A stretch of 64,000 bases of DNA from Pictodentalium vernedei (taxonomy: Eukaryota; Mollusca; Scaphopoda; Dentaliida; Dentaliidae), in the NCBI GenBank assembly GCA_031216915.1, contig CM062295.1:177458927-177522926 (forward strand), written 5' to 3'. Shown in pieces: positions 53,585 through 64,000 of the stretch (the stretch's first letter is position 1; every line of letters begins with the position of its first letter). The translations under genes were made by a program, and so were the position numbers. The notes under the pieces are model-generated. The model did not search any database. It saw only the letters and a program-made list of their open reading frames with translations, and was not told where the DNA came from.

Positions 53585-54996
53585 TCAAATAAAAATCTCA
53601 TCTAAAGATTCAGATGCAGCTATTTTGGAGTACACCCATTGACCATGATGGTCTGGAGGATTTTGAATCCTGTCCAATCTCCTCACGTTAATTTCTTCCC
53701 TTTGTGCAGCCTCACTACCAGTTTCTTCACAATCACTATCTCTGTTTGTGTACATTTCCTGGTCTCTCAAACTGGCTGTTGCTTGCCCAGTATCTGGTGT
53801 TAAATATCTGGTGTTGCTTCTCTTAGTGTTGAAATAGGAGAAATTAACTCCTGTTGTCATCTTTGAGAGGTAATGTACCTCATATACTGACAAGAGTTTT
53901 CAGAATAAGTAGTGTCACTAGACGAAGAATTCAGTTTAGTACAATCACAAACTTGCTTGCTACATTTCACTTTGCAGTGCTCTTCTTCTGAAGGGATATC
54001 AGGAGGGAGACAGTTAAAAGGAAGCAACATATTTCGGTGTAATGTTCGTGAACAGGCTTTTTTGTTCACAGGTTGGATCCTGAATACCAGGATATCAGAG
54101 TTTGGTATATTGTGTACCAAATAAACTTCCTGTTCCCGCCTCTCAGCAAGTTTGTGCTTCCCATCGAAGCTGACTTTTCGTACAAGTAACCTGTCACCAA
54201 CTTCCAGCTTCGATTCTTGCACTTTCAACTTCTGGTAAAAATTCTCTTATTCTGTTCTCTGCTCCTGGCACTTGTCTCCGTGGTTGCTTTGTAAGTATAA
54301 CCCATTCGGTTGCGAAGTTTCTGAGCATAATCTTCTTTCTTGCTGGTAATTCTTTCGTTTCCAGGATCAATGCCTAAAAATGCATCAACAGAGAGGATGC
54401 CAACCAAACATCAGATAGTGAGGGGAGAATCCTGTGGCATCATTACATGTAGCATTATAGGCGTGAACCATGGGAGCAACATATGATTTCCAATTAGATT
54501 TCTGGAAGTCCTCTAATGTCACCAGCAACTTTAACAGCATCTGGTTAAATCTCTTGAGAGAACCATTTCCCATAGGATGGTATGGTGCAGTTTGAGTTTT
54601 CTGAACCTGGGCAATCTTACTCAGTTCTTTGATGACACGACTCTCAAAATTTCTGCCCTGATTACTGTGAAGTCATCCCAGAAAACTGTAATTCGCAATA
54701 AACTTCTCATACAAAGCTTTAGCTGTTGTATGGACTGTCTGGTTATGACAGGGAATGGCTTGGGAATACCATGTAAAGTGATCTGTTGTGACAAATATAT
54801 TCTCATAACCACCCTTAGATTTTTCCAGGCTCAGAAAATCAATACAGACTAATTCCATTGGTGTACTTGTCTGTGCTGGAAGTAATTCAGTGACAGGCTG
54901 AGTAAGTGTCTTGCATCGTATGCATCTACCACAGTGCTCGACTTTATTCAGGATGTCCTTCTCCATGCCAGGCCAGTGAAAATGCTGCTTCGCCAA
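53585..54996 (-). pseudogene. Ty3/Gypsy integrase and C-terminus
   Basis: The zinc-binding HHCC domain is partly seen (QHFHWPGMEKD and HCGRCIRCK, about 54915-54990). The DDE core follows: VCIDFLSLEKS (first Asp, about 54835), a second Asp region after a frame break near 54680, and HPMGNGSLKRFNQMLL with the Glu-helix position replaced (54520-54573). The post-core part (53857-54228) reads VGDRLLVRKV and LVHNIPNSD. The last ORF (53585-53893) ends RRLDRIQNPPDHHGQWVY, a typical Gypsy C-terminal tail. Frame breaks near 54400, 54230 and 53880 and several stops make it inactive. Confidence 0.85.
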
Positions 54997-55045
54997 CCAA
55001 AGTGTCTTTTCTTTACCCTGGTGACCAACGCCATCATGGATACTT

Positions 55046-55970
55046 TCAGAGCCAACTGCCAGAATGAGTCAGGTAAAACGAGTTGCTTAACTGTTTCACC
55101 ATCAAAAGAAGAAGTTCTATACCATTCTCCACAGTCAGCTTTCTGTACTCTCGTAGGTACTTCTGCACTTCTGAAGATTCTTCATTGTGCCTTCCCCTCC
55201 CAAGAGAAAAACTACTTCTCACAAGGTGAACGACTCTTGTAATGGTGGGATCTTTTGCCTGTTCTTTCTCCCAGTCTACTTTATTCCAAGTATCCAATGA
55301 TACAAACTCCTCACCGGCCAAATGTGGAATCACATCATGACTCAGAGTGTCTACAAATGGAACCGAGGCAGCAATAGATTCACACACTGCCCTGACCACA
55401 TCTGTAAACATCTGAGGTCTACGAGAAAGACCATCAGCATCACCATTCTGATTACCAGCTCTGTAATGCAGTGTAAAGTTATAATCAGCTAACGCAGTGA
55501 CCCAACGATGACTAGTTGCATCCAGTTTTGCTTTGTGTAAGACATACATCAGTGGGTTGTTAACCGTGACCATTTCAAAGTTGTTACCATAAAGGTAGTC
55601 ATGGAATTTATCTGTAACACCCCACTTCTGCCCCAGGAATTCAAGTTTGTGAGCAGGGTAATTCCGTTCACTATGTCTGAGTCCTCTGCTTGCATAACCA
55701 ATTACCCTGCCAGTGCCATCTTGCTTCTGGTACAGAACTGCTCCAAGACCTGATGCACTAGCATCAGTGTGAAGGACAAATGGGAGTGAATAATCTGCAT
55801 ATGCCAAAATTGCCAGCTCCTGAAATTTTCTCTTCACAGTTTGAAAAGCTAGTTCCTGCAGATCATCCCACAACCACCTGACCTCCATTTTTTAGGGGTT
55901 ATTTTTTTTCTTGACGTCTTCTTCTTGCAATTATTATTGCCATGTTCTTTCAATAAATCATTAAAAGGTG
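55046..55970 (-). pseudogene. Ty3/Gypsy RNase H and connection region
   Basis: A 280-codon ORF (55046-55888). It contains LPFVLHTDASASGLGAVLYQ (first RNase H Asp), VIGYASRGLRHSERNYPAHKLEFL (Glu) and the YNFTLHYRAGNQNGDADGLSR block (His/Asp). This is the standard Gypsy RNase H, followed by the spacer to integrase. The frame is open over its whole length; continuity with the RT is lost near 55900-56000. Confidence 0.9.
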
Positions 55971-56001
55971 CTGCAATTCTGGAATAGTTCATTTAAATCT
56001 T

Positions 56002-56790
56002 CTATAATAGCCAACAAATCCCAAAAAGTTCTTTAATGTCTGTTGGCCTCAGCCAGTTTCTGACCGCTGCTACCTTTTCTGGGTCAGTAGTTATTCCTTC
56101 ATCTGAAATAACATGGCCCAGATATGTCACTGATGTTTTGAAAAACTTGCATTTACTAGGTTTCAATTTTAACCCATGATGTTCTAATCTTTTGAAGGTA
56201 GACTGTAAATGGTTTATGTGGTCACTAAATGTTTTTGAGAAGGCTAGAATATCATCACGAAAGATCAAACATTCTTTCAAATGTGCTTCTCCCATGCACT
56301 TTTCCATTAATGACTGTAGGGTTGCCGGTGCATTTGTTAATCCATATCACATACGGTTGCACTCATAAAACCCAAGGTTTCCTACAGAAAAGGCTATTTG
56401 TGGTTTATCATTTTCTTCTACCTCCACCTGCCAGTAACTGGAACGAAGGTCAAGTTTTGAAAAGTACTTTGCTCCTCTGAGTGGTGCCACCACGTCATCC
56501 AACCTAGGAAGTGTATAGCTGTCCTTTCTAGTTTTTGAATTAAGCATTCGATAATCGATGCGAAATAGAAGGGAGCCATCTTTTTTTCTCACCAGGACAA
56601 TATTAGAAGAGTAGGGACTACTTGACTCTCCAATCACACCAGCCTAAGGCATATACTTAACATGCTGACGAACTTCGTCATACATCCCTGGTGGAATTTT
56701 TCTGTATGGCTGTTTGAATGGCTTGTTGTCTTCTAGCTCTATGTTGTGCTTCACAGCATCAGTACAGCCTAAGTCCATTGAACTCATGGA
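56002..56790 (-). pseudogene. Ty3/Gypsy reverse transcriptase, 5'-truncated
   Basis: The upstream part (56640-56790) has a KHNIELEDNKPFKQPYR-like start and YDEVRQHVKY. Next come SSPYSSNIVLVRKKDGSL, YFSKLDLRSSYWQV (first catalytic Asp) and, in the next ORF, CLIFRDDILAFSKT (the FRDD form of the YxDD box), then LGHVISDEGI. Similarity ends abruptly near 56790 where AT-rich DNA begins. Gag, protease and the 5' LTR are therefore missing. Stops and frame changes separate the pieces. Confidence 0.9.
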
Positions 56791-57125
56791 AAATACATTT
56801 TTATTATATTAATAAATTATATTATATTTTATATTACTATTTAACTTATGCTGAACTTATGAGTTACAGAACTGACTATTTTGTGAGTAACTGTGTTTCT
56901 CTGTTATGTTTTTATACAACAATCTTGTTCAGAAATCAGGTTTTATGGAAAAGCTTCGAGAACTGGATTGATCAGTGCCAGTTTCCACACAAATGGAAAC
57001 ACAATACGTTCTCATTTTGTAACTGGAGATGCTCGAGGACTCAATCGGACCCAGAGCAATTGTAATCATCCCCGCATTCTTTTCTGGTTAAATACTCACC
57101 ATATTTATAGCATTTGTTGTTGATA
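56791..57125. other. Intronic sequence between Gypsy remnant and SINE
   Basis: AT-rich start, then unique-looking sequence. No gene supported. Confidence 0.4.
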
Positions 57126-57491
57126 TTTATTTATTTATTTATTGATGTTTAAGGTCACATATTTATGCACAATGGCTAATCATGACCATGACAGTTTGAC
57201 GGGTGGAGGAAGCCGGAGTACCCGGAGAGAACCACCGAGCAACGATGAGCAGCTGCCAGCTCCCCAACATCGTAACTCCGCACTGCGGAACAGGCAGGGT
57301 TAGATTGGTTAAAGACATGCGTACCATCGACGTGCAGTACGCCTTAGTACACGGCGTCATCGTGCCCCCACATGGGCAATGGGGATGAAGTGTCTTGCCC
57401 AAGGACACAACACGGTTGCCACAGGTGGGATACGAACCGAGGACCTCTCGGCTTGCAGCCTGCACCTCTACCTACTGAGCCACCGCGCTCC
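57126..57491 (-). mobile_element. SINE (copy 8, full length)
   Basis: Very similar to copy 1 at 23138-23501, with tRNA head GGAGCGCGGTGGCTCAGTAG on the - strand. Target duplication 'ttgttgttgata' (57114-57125) and 'ttgttgtcgata' (57492-57503). The high similarity of copies 1 and 8 suggests recent activity. Confidence 0.9.
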
Positions 57492-57676
57492 TTGTTGTCG
57501 ATAAACACGCATATTCTTGTTAAAATCAGCAGGAATCTGTGCAAAAGCACAAACGAATCTGAGCGGAAGTAATGAACGAACTAATTCTGTAAGCGCAGGT
57601 CATCCCCAGTGGATCTGATTGATCTAGCCTAGTACACGATACAGAATATGACAACTCATATGGACTGATTATTGTA

Positions 57677-57790
57677 ATAGGTATCAGGGAAGTAAATATT
57701 TGAATTAGAATTTCCCGCCTTGAAATGTTGCACTCGGAAGTGATGTAATCTCTAAAAGTAAGCAGCCTTGGGAAAATAACTGATGGGTAC
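57677..57790 (+). repeat. Copy A of a ~110-bp repeat carrying a TIR-like end
   Basis: 'ggtatcagggaagtaaatat' through 'gttgcactcggaagtgatgt' to 'ttgggaaaataa'. The same text occurs at 58687-58792 with few differences. It is preceded by unremarkable sequence from 57504. Confidence 0.75.
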
Positions 57791-57840
57791 TTGCAGCACA
57801 AGCATAGCACTGATGGGTACTTGCAGCACAAGCATAGCCC
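57781..57840 (+). repeat. 30-bp tandem duplication
   Basis: Two copies of a 30-base unit beginning tgatgggtacttgcagcaca, identical except at the last bases. Confidence 0.95.
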
Positions 57841-58686
57841 TATACAATAAATCTTTGATGGTTTTGGGCATTTAACATTGTTATGAGTTACCACAGTAGC
57901 AGGTACTGGTATTTCCTTTGGAAAAAAACACTGTTTTATGTTTTGTCAGTGTCATACCAATTACTCTATGTGCCTCAACTGAGAAAACTGGTGCTTTTTC
58001 ACAAACATTGCCAAATATTCATCAAACACAAGGTGAAATGTTTCAGAAGCCAGAATGTGATTTAAAATCTATTACAAATGGAAATTTAATATCACAGGGA
58101 GTTTGTTTTAGGTCAATATCAATTAATTTCTGAATTATGTCATAGATTTTGATAAAATGGGCATACCGGGGACTGGGGGGGGTCTTATTCAGGGCTATAT
58201 TTTACCACATGAGTAAGTAGAAGAAAATTTTACATCAGCTCTTAGGATAAAATGGCAGAGTCCTTTTATATTGGTGAAATATATAGCTGCAGCCCCAATT
58301 TATGAAACTAAATTGGCATTCATATTGTTTCATGGGGGCACTCTTTTCCTTGTGGTATGGTCAAATGGGACAGATTTTTCCCCAAAATATTGTGTGCTGA
58401 TGCAGATCTGAGTTTCATGTTGGGATCAGGATAGTTTTTAAAGAAAGCTATAACTTCTCATCCCTCTCAGCTAATTTATTAGATAATGGGCAAGAAAAAT
58501 CGTTTGGAGGCAATACCAATTTTTAAGCTCATTTGGCACAGTTTGAACACTTTTCCTTAAAAGAGCAGCAAATTTCCCATGTTTTTGACTCAGTAGAAGC
58601 CAAAGATTGGATTCTAATGCAGAAATGATTCTTTTATCTCATGAAAGTGGTAAAATGTCTCTTTGGTAGGGTTGGGGGTGATTGTA
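57841..58686. other. No feature recognised
   Basis: Short ORFs without motifs; a small G-run at 58176-58182. Confidence 0.4.
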
Positions 58687-59145
58687 GATATCAGGGAACT
58701 AAATATTTGAATTAGAGTTTCCCGCCTTGAAATGTTGCACTCGGAAGTGATGTAATGTCTAAAAATAAACAGCATTGGGAAAATAAATTGTTTCAATAAA
58801 CGTTTGAAGCATTCTGTTGATATCTTGCGTTATTGATGAATATTCCAGAGAAAAAGAAGGTGATTTGATTACTTTTGGACCTAAAAAATACAATTTATAT
58901 TTGGTGTGTTTTTGTTGGGAATTCCCTGAAGAATATGTGCACGTGACCGGTACTTCCCTTGCTGTCAATTTTTCTCTCTTATTTGTTGCATGACCCCCTG
59001 TTTTGGGGTCAGAAAAAGTTGTCTAAAGGGCTATACTTGACAAAGATATTTGAATGCCACAATTAAAGTGATGCGATCATATTTGTTTTTACCTGAACGT
59101 TACAATGGTCGCCTATGGGAAAATATTTAGTTCCGTGATACCTAT
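58687..59145. mobile_element. Small TIR element (MITE-like), ~459 bp
   Basis: The left end 'gatatcagggaactaaatat' and the right end 'aaatatttagttccgtgata' + 'cctat' (59121-59145) are inverted copies with two or three mismatches. The left 106 bases are shared with copy A at 57677. No transposase. Superfamily not determined. Confidence 0.6.
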
Positions 59146-59663
59146 AACTTGCTTATAGCATGAGAGCGGATTTTTAAAAATTGAATACGACACCGGAAAT
59201 GTAAACAAAAACGAAATTGTGGATGTTTCTCCGAAGTGCTTATCACCAAACCAATGGGGTTTCTATCATCGCATTCATTTCCCGTCTGTAAAATTGACGT
59301 TTCGAAAAGCTCCAAACGTCATTGACGTCAGTACGGTCACGAGAGGCTCCTTTCAGACTGGGATGATATGGAACGGATTTTGATAAGCTGAGCCTCTCGT
59401 TTTGTGTCAATCCAGAATTCATAATCAAACTTTTGCAGTATTGAAAGGATAGTCGTGGTAATCAATAACTGGTCTGATGTTCTGGCTACTATCGAGCTGA
59501 TTAGAGCAGATCAGTCGTATGCTACGAGTCATGGAAGGTGACGAGTGGGATGCGGTTGATCGGCTCTCATCGGCGAGACGGAATACAGAACGCCGGATCA
59601 GTTATTGTAATATTGATAATATATACCTTTACATCCAGGTAAAACACATAGAAAATATATTGA
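59146..59663. other. No feature recognised
   Basis: Unique-looking sequence; a 61-codon ORF on the - strand (59243-59428) has no motif. Confidence 0.4.
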
Positions 59664-61207
59664 CGGAAAAAAGAAACGCAAGTTCACTGTTGGTAATATA
59701 ATCTTTTTTATCCGCAGATCAAATGTAGTAATGTTTGATACATAGCTACCTCAGTGTACTGTCTAAAGAGTCTTTGGTTAAAATTCAGTCAACCATGACA
59801 ATGTGCGACGCTGCATGCTTTCAACAGCTTTTTCGACGCAGCGTGCATCCGGGGCACTACCACGTGCTATGGGCTTGAAAGCCATATCAAACTGAAGTTT
59901 TGAACAGTACACATCGAGTGCACAACATTTCATTTCAACTCAATTGAAAAGCAAAATGCCGCGAATGTCCGAAGTTGATAGGGGGAGGGCTATTGCTCTA
60001 ATTATGCAGGGTGAATCGCAACGTCTCGTCGCCCAGCAACTTGGGGTCCACGACTCAACGATAGCTCATTTAGTTGGGCATCTCGGATCCACAGGAAGAT
60101 TAACTGACCGTCCGCGCGTTAAGTCGCCACGTCAAGATAGAGGTATACGTCTCTCACACCGCCGTAACCGATTTCAGACGGCGACGGAGACGGCGAGTCA
60201 GGATGTAGGCACTAATGGGCGCCGATTGTGTCCAAGAACAGTTAGGAATCGGTTGCGGGAGTTCAAAGTAAGGCCACGGCGTCCCTAAGTTGGTCCGCAA
60301 CTCACACCCAGGCGACGTCAACGTAGATTGCAATGGCCGCGCGTAATCCGGGCACATGCACCAAATCGGTTTCACTTGGCCCACTGGAGACGTGTGTTAT
60401 TCACTGACGAGTCTCAGTTCACGCTTTACAGGTCAGATGAACGATAACGTTGCTATCGATGTTGATGTGCTGTCGGAAGTATCATTGAACCCCAATAAAT
60501 AAATGATCGACGTCGAGATGAGCGATATTCTGACGCGTGCGTTAAGAAGAACTACAGATTCGGGGGAGGGTCTGTTATGGTTTGCGCGGATTTCTCATGG
60601 CGTGAAAACACCTCTTGTGGTCATCCAGGGTAATCTTACAGCCGTAAGGTATCGGGATCAGGTTCTCATGCCTCAGGTCCTTCCACTTATCCATGCGCGT
60701 AACCTTACGTTGCAGCAGGATAATGCAAGACCGCAGGTTGCTAGGGTTTGTCGTGATTTCTTCAATCAAAACAATGCCCCAGTTCTCGATTGCCCAGCCT
60801 AAAGTCCAGATTTGTCCCCGATAGAACATTTGTGGGACGAGCTGGACACGTGGGCCGGGAAGCGCGCAAGTGTCCCAAGCAACGTCGCTCAGCTCACGCA
60901 GGCCCTTCTTCAAGAGTGGAATAACATCCCACAAAGGATCATAAACTACTTGATGGGATCATTGGCAAGAAGAGTTAGAGCAGCAACTGAAGACCAGGGT
61001 GAGCACACCCGATATTGATTTTGAAAATGGCGTAGGGTACCCACGTTTGAACGTTATCCATGCAAACGCCGTCTATGTTAAGACAACAAAACTCGTCAAA
61101 ATTTAATCAGTAATGATGAAATAACATCAAATCCAAACAATGAAATAACCATCCATAACACATTTGAAATATTTACCACAGAACAAAACTTGCGTTTCTT
61201 TTTTCCG
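59664..61207 (+). mobile_element. Second Tc1-like DNA transposon, inactive
   Basis: Perfect 21-bp inverted repeats: cggaaaaaagaaacgcaagt(t) at 59664-59684 and the complement at 61187-61207. TA dinucleotides lie a few bases outside each end, so the true ends may extend slightly further. It belongs to a different lineage from the element at 18592-20170. Confidence 0.85.
59956..61018 (+). pseudogene. Tc1-like transposase pseudogene (second lineage)
   Basis: Starts at ATG 59956 (MPRMSEVDRGRAIALIMQGE) with a paired HTH region: QLGVHDSTIAHLV, then the second HTH with RRLCPRTVRNRLRE. The core motifs are VLFTDESQFTLY (first Asp, about 60395), LQQDNARPQVAR (second Asp, about 60715; the usual His after RP is Gln) and SPDLSPIEHLWDEL (Glu, about 60810). 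It ends GEHTRY at 61018. Stops and a disrupted stretch at 60440-60530 make it non-functional. It would have been about 340 residues. Confidence 0.9.
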
Positions 61208-63336
61208 CTTGTTTAATAGAAATATGCCCAAATAAGTAAACGAATTTCTGAACACGTTGCGTGAATAGTATTCTATAACGTCACGACCTACACTAAATGA
61301 AATAGTAAATACAAAATGTCATCACAATACGTCATTCAGTGATGGAGGTACCACAATGTTCAAGTTTTTTCACGCCGTAAACTTTATTACAGATAAGATA
61401 AACTGATCGTATTTTATGTGATTTTAATGAATGATTTTGAATTTAATGTTGATATTTACACTTTATTTTCAAATGAAAAGCTCCTCAGCTGTTGAAACAT
61501 CATTGGAAACAAATGGCTATTTATAGATGATAACTCTTATTTCCTTCAATACAACTGAGCTTGGGAAACTACGCTCTCGTTTTTTGTCATCTCGGATTGA
61601 ATGGTCCAAAATTGTGCCATAGGGACGATTTTACTGTTCGGTATGTAATAAACAAAATTATCAACTCGTCCCTAGTTTGTGTCCAAATGTAGGGAGCTCT
61701 TCCATTAAATTAGGCCTTGACCTCAAAAGGGGTAGGTCCAGACCTAATTTACTGAACACATTTCGTCAAGTTTATTATAAACTGAGTACTCGTTTGAGGT
61801 CCTACATCGTCTCTTGAGTGCTAAAAACTACTACCGACCTGGAATGCTCCATCTTTTTTCATTCTGTTGCCTAAACAGACGAGTCTCCTTACGGTTTATC
61901 AAATGAAACATGTCAGAAATAGAGGGTGTCTAACGAATCCCCAGTTTATGGAAATTTACGAAACGTTTTCAGTAAATTAATTTTCTGGACGTGTTTCGTG
62001 AATTTCACTGTAAACTGTGGATGAGTTGAAAATTGTATTTATTACTTGGTTCAGAATCATACGTTGGTACGTTGATAGCCCTTTACATAATGAATCGATC
62101 GCATCCGTCCGCGTAAATGACACATTTAGCAGTTGGAAAAAATTAACTTTCAAAAACTTTCAACAAAATCATATCATGTGACCCACTGATCTCTATGGAA
62201 CTGGATTGATGGCACACCCATTGATCGCATATAGAAAAGTACCTCCTCCGCTGCCACTGTGGGGGGGGGGGGGGGCGCTAAAGGTAAACAATGCTCAAGA
62301 ACAACAAAAGTTTCGAAGGTGTTCAAGTTTCCGACGCCTCGTAGTCTTTGATCGTTTTAAAAAAATATACTTTTATATATCTGAAAATTGAATAACCTAA
62401 TGATGTGCACCTTTTTCGTGGCAAAGCAACTATTGACAAAAAACCAATGCCGGGTTTTAAAAGGTGATACACTGTTATTGGTTTTCGTGCAAGGTAAACG
62501 GCAAGGCATTTAATGAAGTGAAAAGTGGAGTTTCACTTCATCAAACGTCATGGATTCGGGGGGTTACGGCGTTAATCAAAATTACGTCATCCGAGGATGG
62601 GGCAGTTTGAATGGCGATGTTTTCCTGGGACGTTGCAGCACCCCGAATGTATAAAGAGCAGTGATGTGAATCCCTCATTGGAATGATGCGTTGAATGGAT
62701 GGGCGTCCATTTCAAAAATAGTCTCCAATGTCGTGGGTATTTCGAAGCATTCATTAATAGAATTTCTTTGAAACAACCTTTCACCACTCAAACGAACTGC
62801 AAACAGACGACCACAGGACAGTCAACAGTTTGGCGCAAGATAACAACTACGTACAACTGATGTTACTTCCGAAATGTCATTGAAAGATCATGCATAACCT
62901 TTATGAGGTATGAATTGTATGGTGGGAAAATGTCAAATGGTAAATCGTTTTCTGAACCTGATTTCGACTGACCCTCGCTTAAAAATGCATTATTTCACAG
63001 GGTGTTTGATGACTGGATCAGCATAGCAAAATGTTATTTACAAACTTCCAGTTGCTAACCATTTTTCATCAATTTTTGAGAGCCAAGATGAAAATTGCTT
63101 GGTAAATTTTTCAAAACACAAAACCTGGCACACTGTGTTTGCGGCGTCACACCACGCATAATCTCGAATGTAAGACACCAAGCTATCAAACTGTGCACGA
63201 TGCAAGTATGCCGTTTAACTTCCTGAAATAATGGGGGTTTTTTATCGAAATTGTCGTTCCACTGAACTGTTCGTTAGTCATTAAAATGTCTCGAATTTTT
63301 TCCGTTATAAATATGAAAATAATCAATATTTTTCAG
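61208..63336 (+). other. Intron end: no element recognised, 3' splice site
   Basis: Unique-looking AT-rich sequence with a G15 run (62261-62275). It ends in 'aatatttttcag', the acceptor of the next SLC7 exon. Less repeat-rich than the rest of the intron by eye. Confidence 0.5.
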
Positions 63337-63462
63337 TTCTTTGTGCAGCTCTTAATATTCGGTCGGTGAAAAATGCTGCCCGAGTTGATGTGATTCTGAC
63401 CATGATAAAGTTTGGCATGTGTTTAGTGATAGCAATAGGAGGAATTTATGTTTTAGCAACAG
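63337..63462 (+). CDS. SLC7-family amino-acid transporter, next exon
   Basis: A 126-base exon between acceptor tttttcag and donor gtcagt (63463). The first two bases complete the codon left open by the exon at 26429-26662. The reading continues LCAALNIRSVKNAARVDVI, then MIKFGMCLVIAIGGIYVLATG. This matches the SLC7 segment just after exon A: end of TM4, the VK..ARV loop and TM5 ending in the A-TG/KG turn. Exon A and this exon are both phase 1-1. The sequence is clean of stops and is clearly part of the same gene. Confidence 0.85.
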
Positions 63463-64000
63463 GTCAGTATTCAGTATATGTTACAATATTCCTTAACCCT
63501 CTGAAAACGAAAGTCCTTTTTCCGGCCCTGGGTTGTTATACGACCTGTAGTCATAAAGTGGGTAGTTGCTCAGTGAATGTATAATGGTAGACCATTTAAT
63601 ATTTTTAAGGTTTAGTCCCAAGAATGCATGTAGTATTCGAGAAGAGTGAGGCCACGAACTTGCCGCTGCGAAGGTCATCCCAAACACCTGCGCCATTGGG
63701 CCAAAGAGAGGCTTTAATATAAGTTGCATAACTTGTTCTCCAATCCTTGTAAAACAAATAAGATTAAATAATTCAAGATTGCATGTTGAAAATATTAATT
63801 AGTCTACCCACAAATAACAAATGTGAACTCTTCAAATTGATGCCAGTGAACTGACATGGAAGGTACCATCATGGTTGAAAGTGCGTTAATATTTATTGTT
63901 GATTATGCACTAAATTTCATTTAATTTGATTCTATTGACCCAATGGAGGGGCGGCGTCACATGGGGTAAGCATGGCAGAGTCACCATCAGAGGCAGGTTC
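63463..64000 (+). other. Start of the next SLC7 intron
   Basis: Donor gtcagt followed by non-coding sequence to the window end. A 78-codon - strand ORF (63493-63729) has no motif. Confidence 0.5.

Larger units (their letters stand above)
26663..63336 (+). other. Presumed single 36.7-kb intron of the SLC7 gene
   Basis: The donor at 26663 (gtaagt) leaves one base of a codon and the acceptor at 63335-63336 (tttttcag) supplies the other two. The joined reading continues the SLC7 alignment without a gap. Everything between is repeats and mobile elements. An unseen exon inside cannot be fully excluded, but phase and family continuity make it unlikely. Confidence 0.7.

Overview
This is a stretch of animal nuclear genome, AT-rich and crowded with transposable elements. 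The only host coding sequence I can support is two spliced exons of an SLC7-family amino-acid transporter. They lie at 26429-26662 and 63337-63462 on the + strand, with canonical splice sites and matching phase. If they are consecutive, 26663-63336 is one intron of about 36.7 kb, and almost everything in it is mobile DNA. The mix of elements (Ngaro-type tyrosine-recombinase retrotransposon, Polinton/Maverick, Tc1-like transposons, LINE, Ty3/Gypsy, tRNA-derived SINEs) fits a marine invertebrate. A mollusc, perhaps a bivalve, is my guess; it is an inference and not proven by any single feature.

Layout. 1-4.7 kb: a Ngaro-like retrotransposon on the - strand (Gag, RT-RNase H, tyrosine recombinase, SGNH-hydrolase-like ORF); its 3' end runs off the window. 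4.98-5.6 kb: a RING-finger ORF on the + strand, split by a frame change. 9.5-16.6 kb: a roughly 425-bp satellite array into which a 5.3-kb foldback element has inserted; its inverted arms are 1.3-1.8 kb and it is bounded by CAGAAG on both sides. 17.7-18.3 kb: a small TIR element. 18.6-20.2 kb: a dead Tc1-like transposon. 20.2-25.9 kb: a 166-bp satellite on both sides of a dead LINE (itself split by a SINE) and of two tandem palindromic units. 26.4 kb: first SLC7 exon.

Inside the presumed intron: SINEs, tandem repeats and hairpins (27-35 kb); a decayed Polinton/Maverick on the - strand (35.9-49.6 kb); a histone-H4-like pseudogene and an unknown + strand ORF beside it (50.9-52.7 kb); a 5'-truncated Gypsy pol (53.6-56.8 kb); small TIR elements (57.7-59.1 kb); a second dead Tc1-like transposon (59.7-61.2 kb). 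The second SLC7 exon follows at 63.3 kb.

The Polinton keeps a recognisable full gene complement in one direction: BIR-domain protein, protein-primed DNA polymerase B, packaging ATPase, small hydrophobic structural-type proteins, a conserved ORF of unknown function, retroviral-type integrase with chromodomain, penton-like and hexon-like capsid proteins, and adenain-type protease. It is broken by frameshifts, in-frame stops, two SINE insertions and one roughly 0.8-kb insertion in the ATPase gene. The most unusual observation is the cargo near its 5' side: an apoptosis-inhibitor-type BIR gene and, about 1.3 kb further upstream on the same strand, a strongly diverged histone-H4-like gene.
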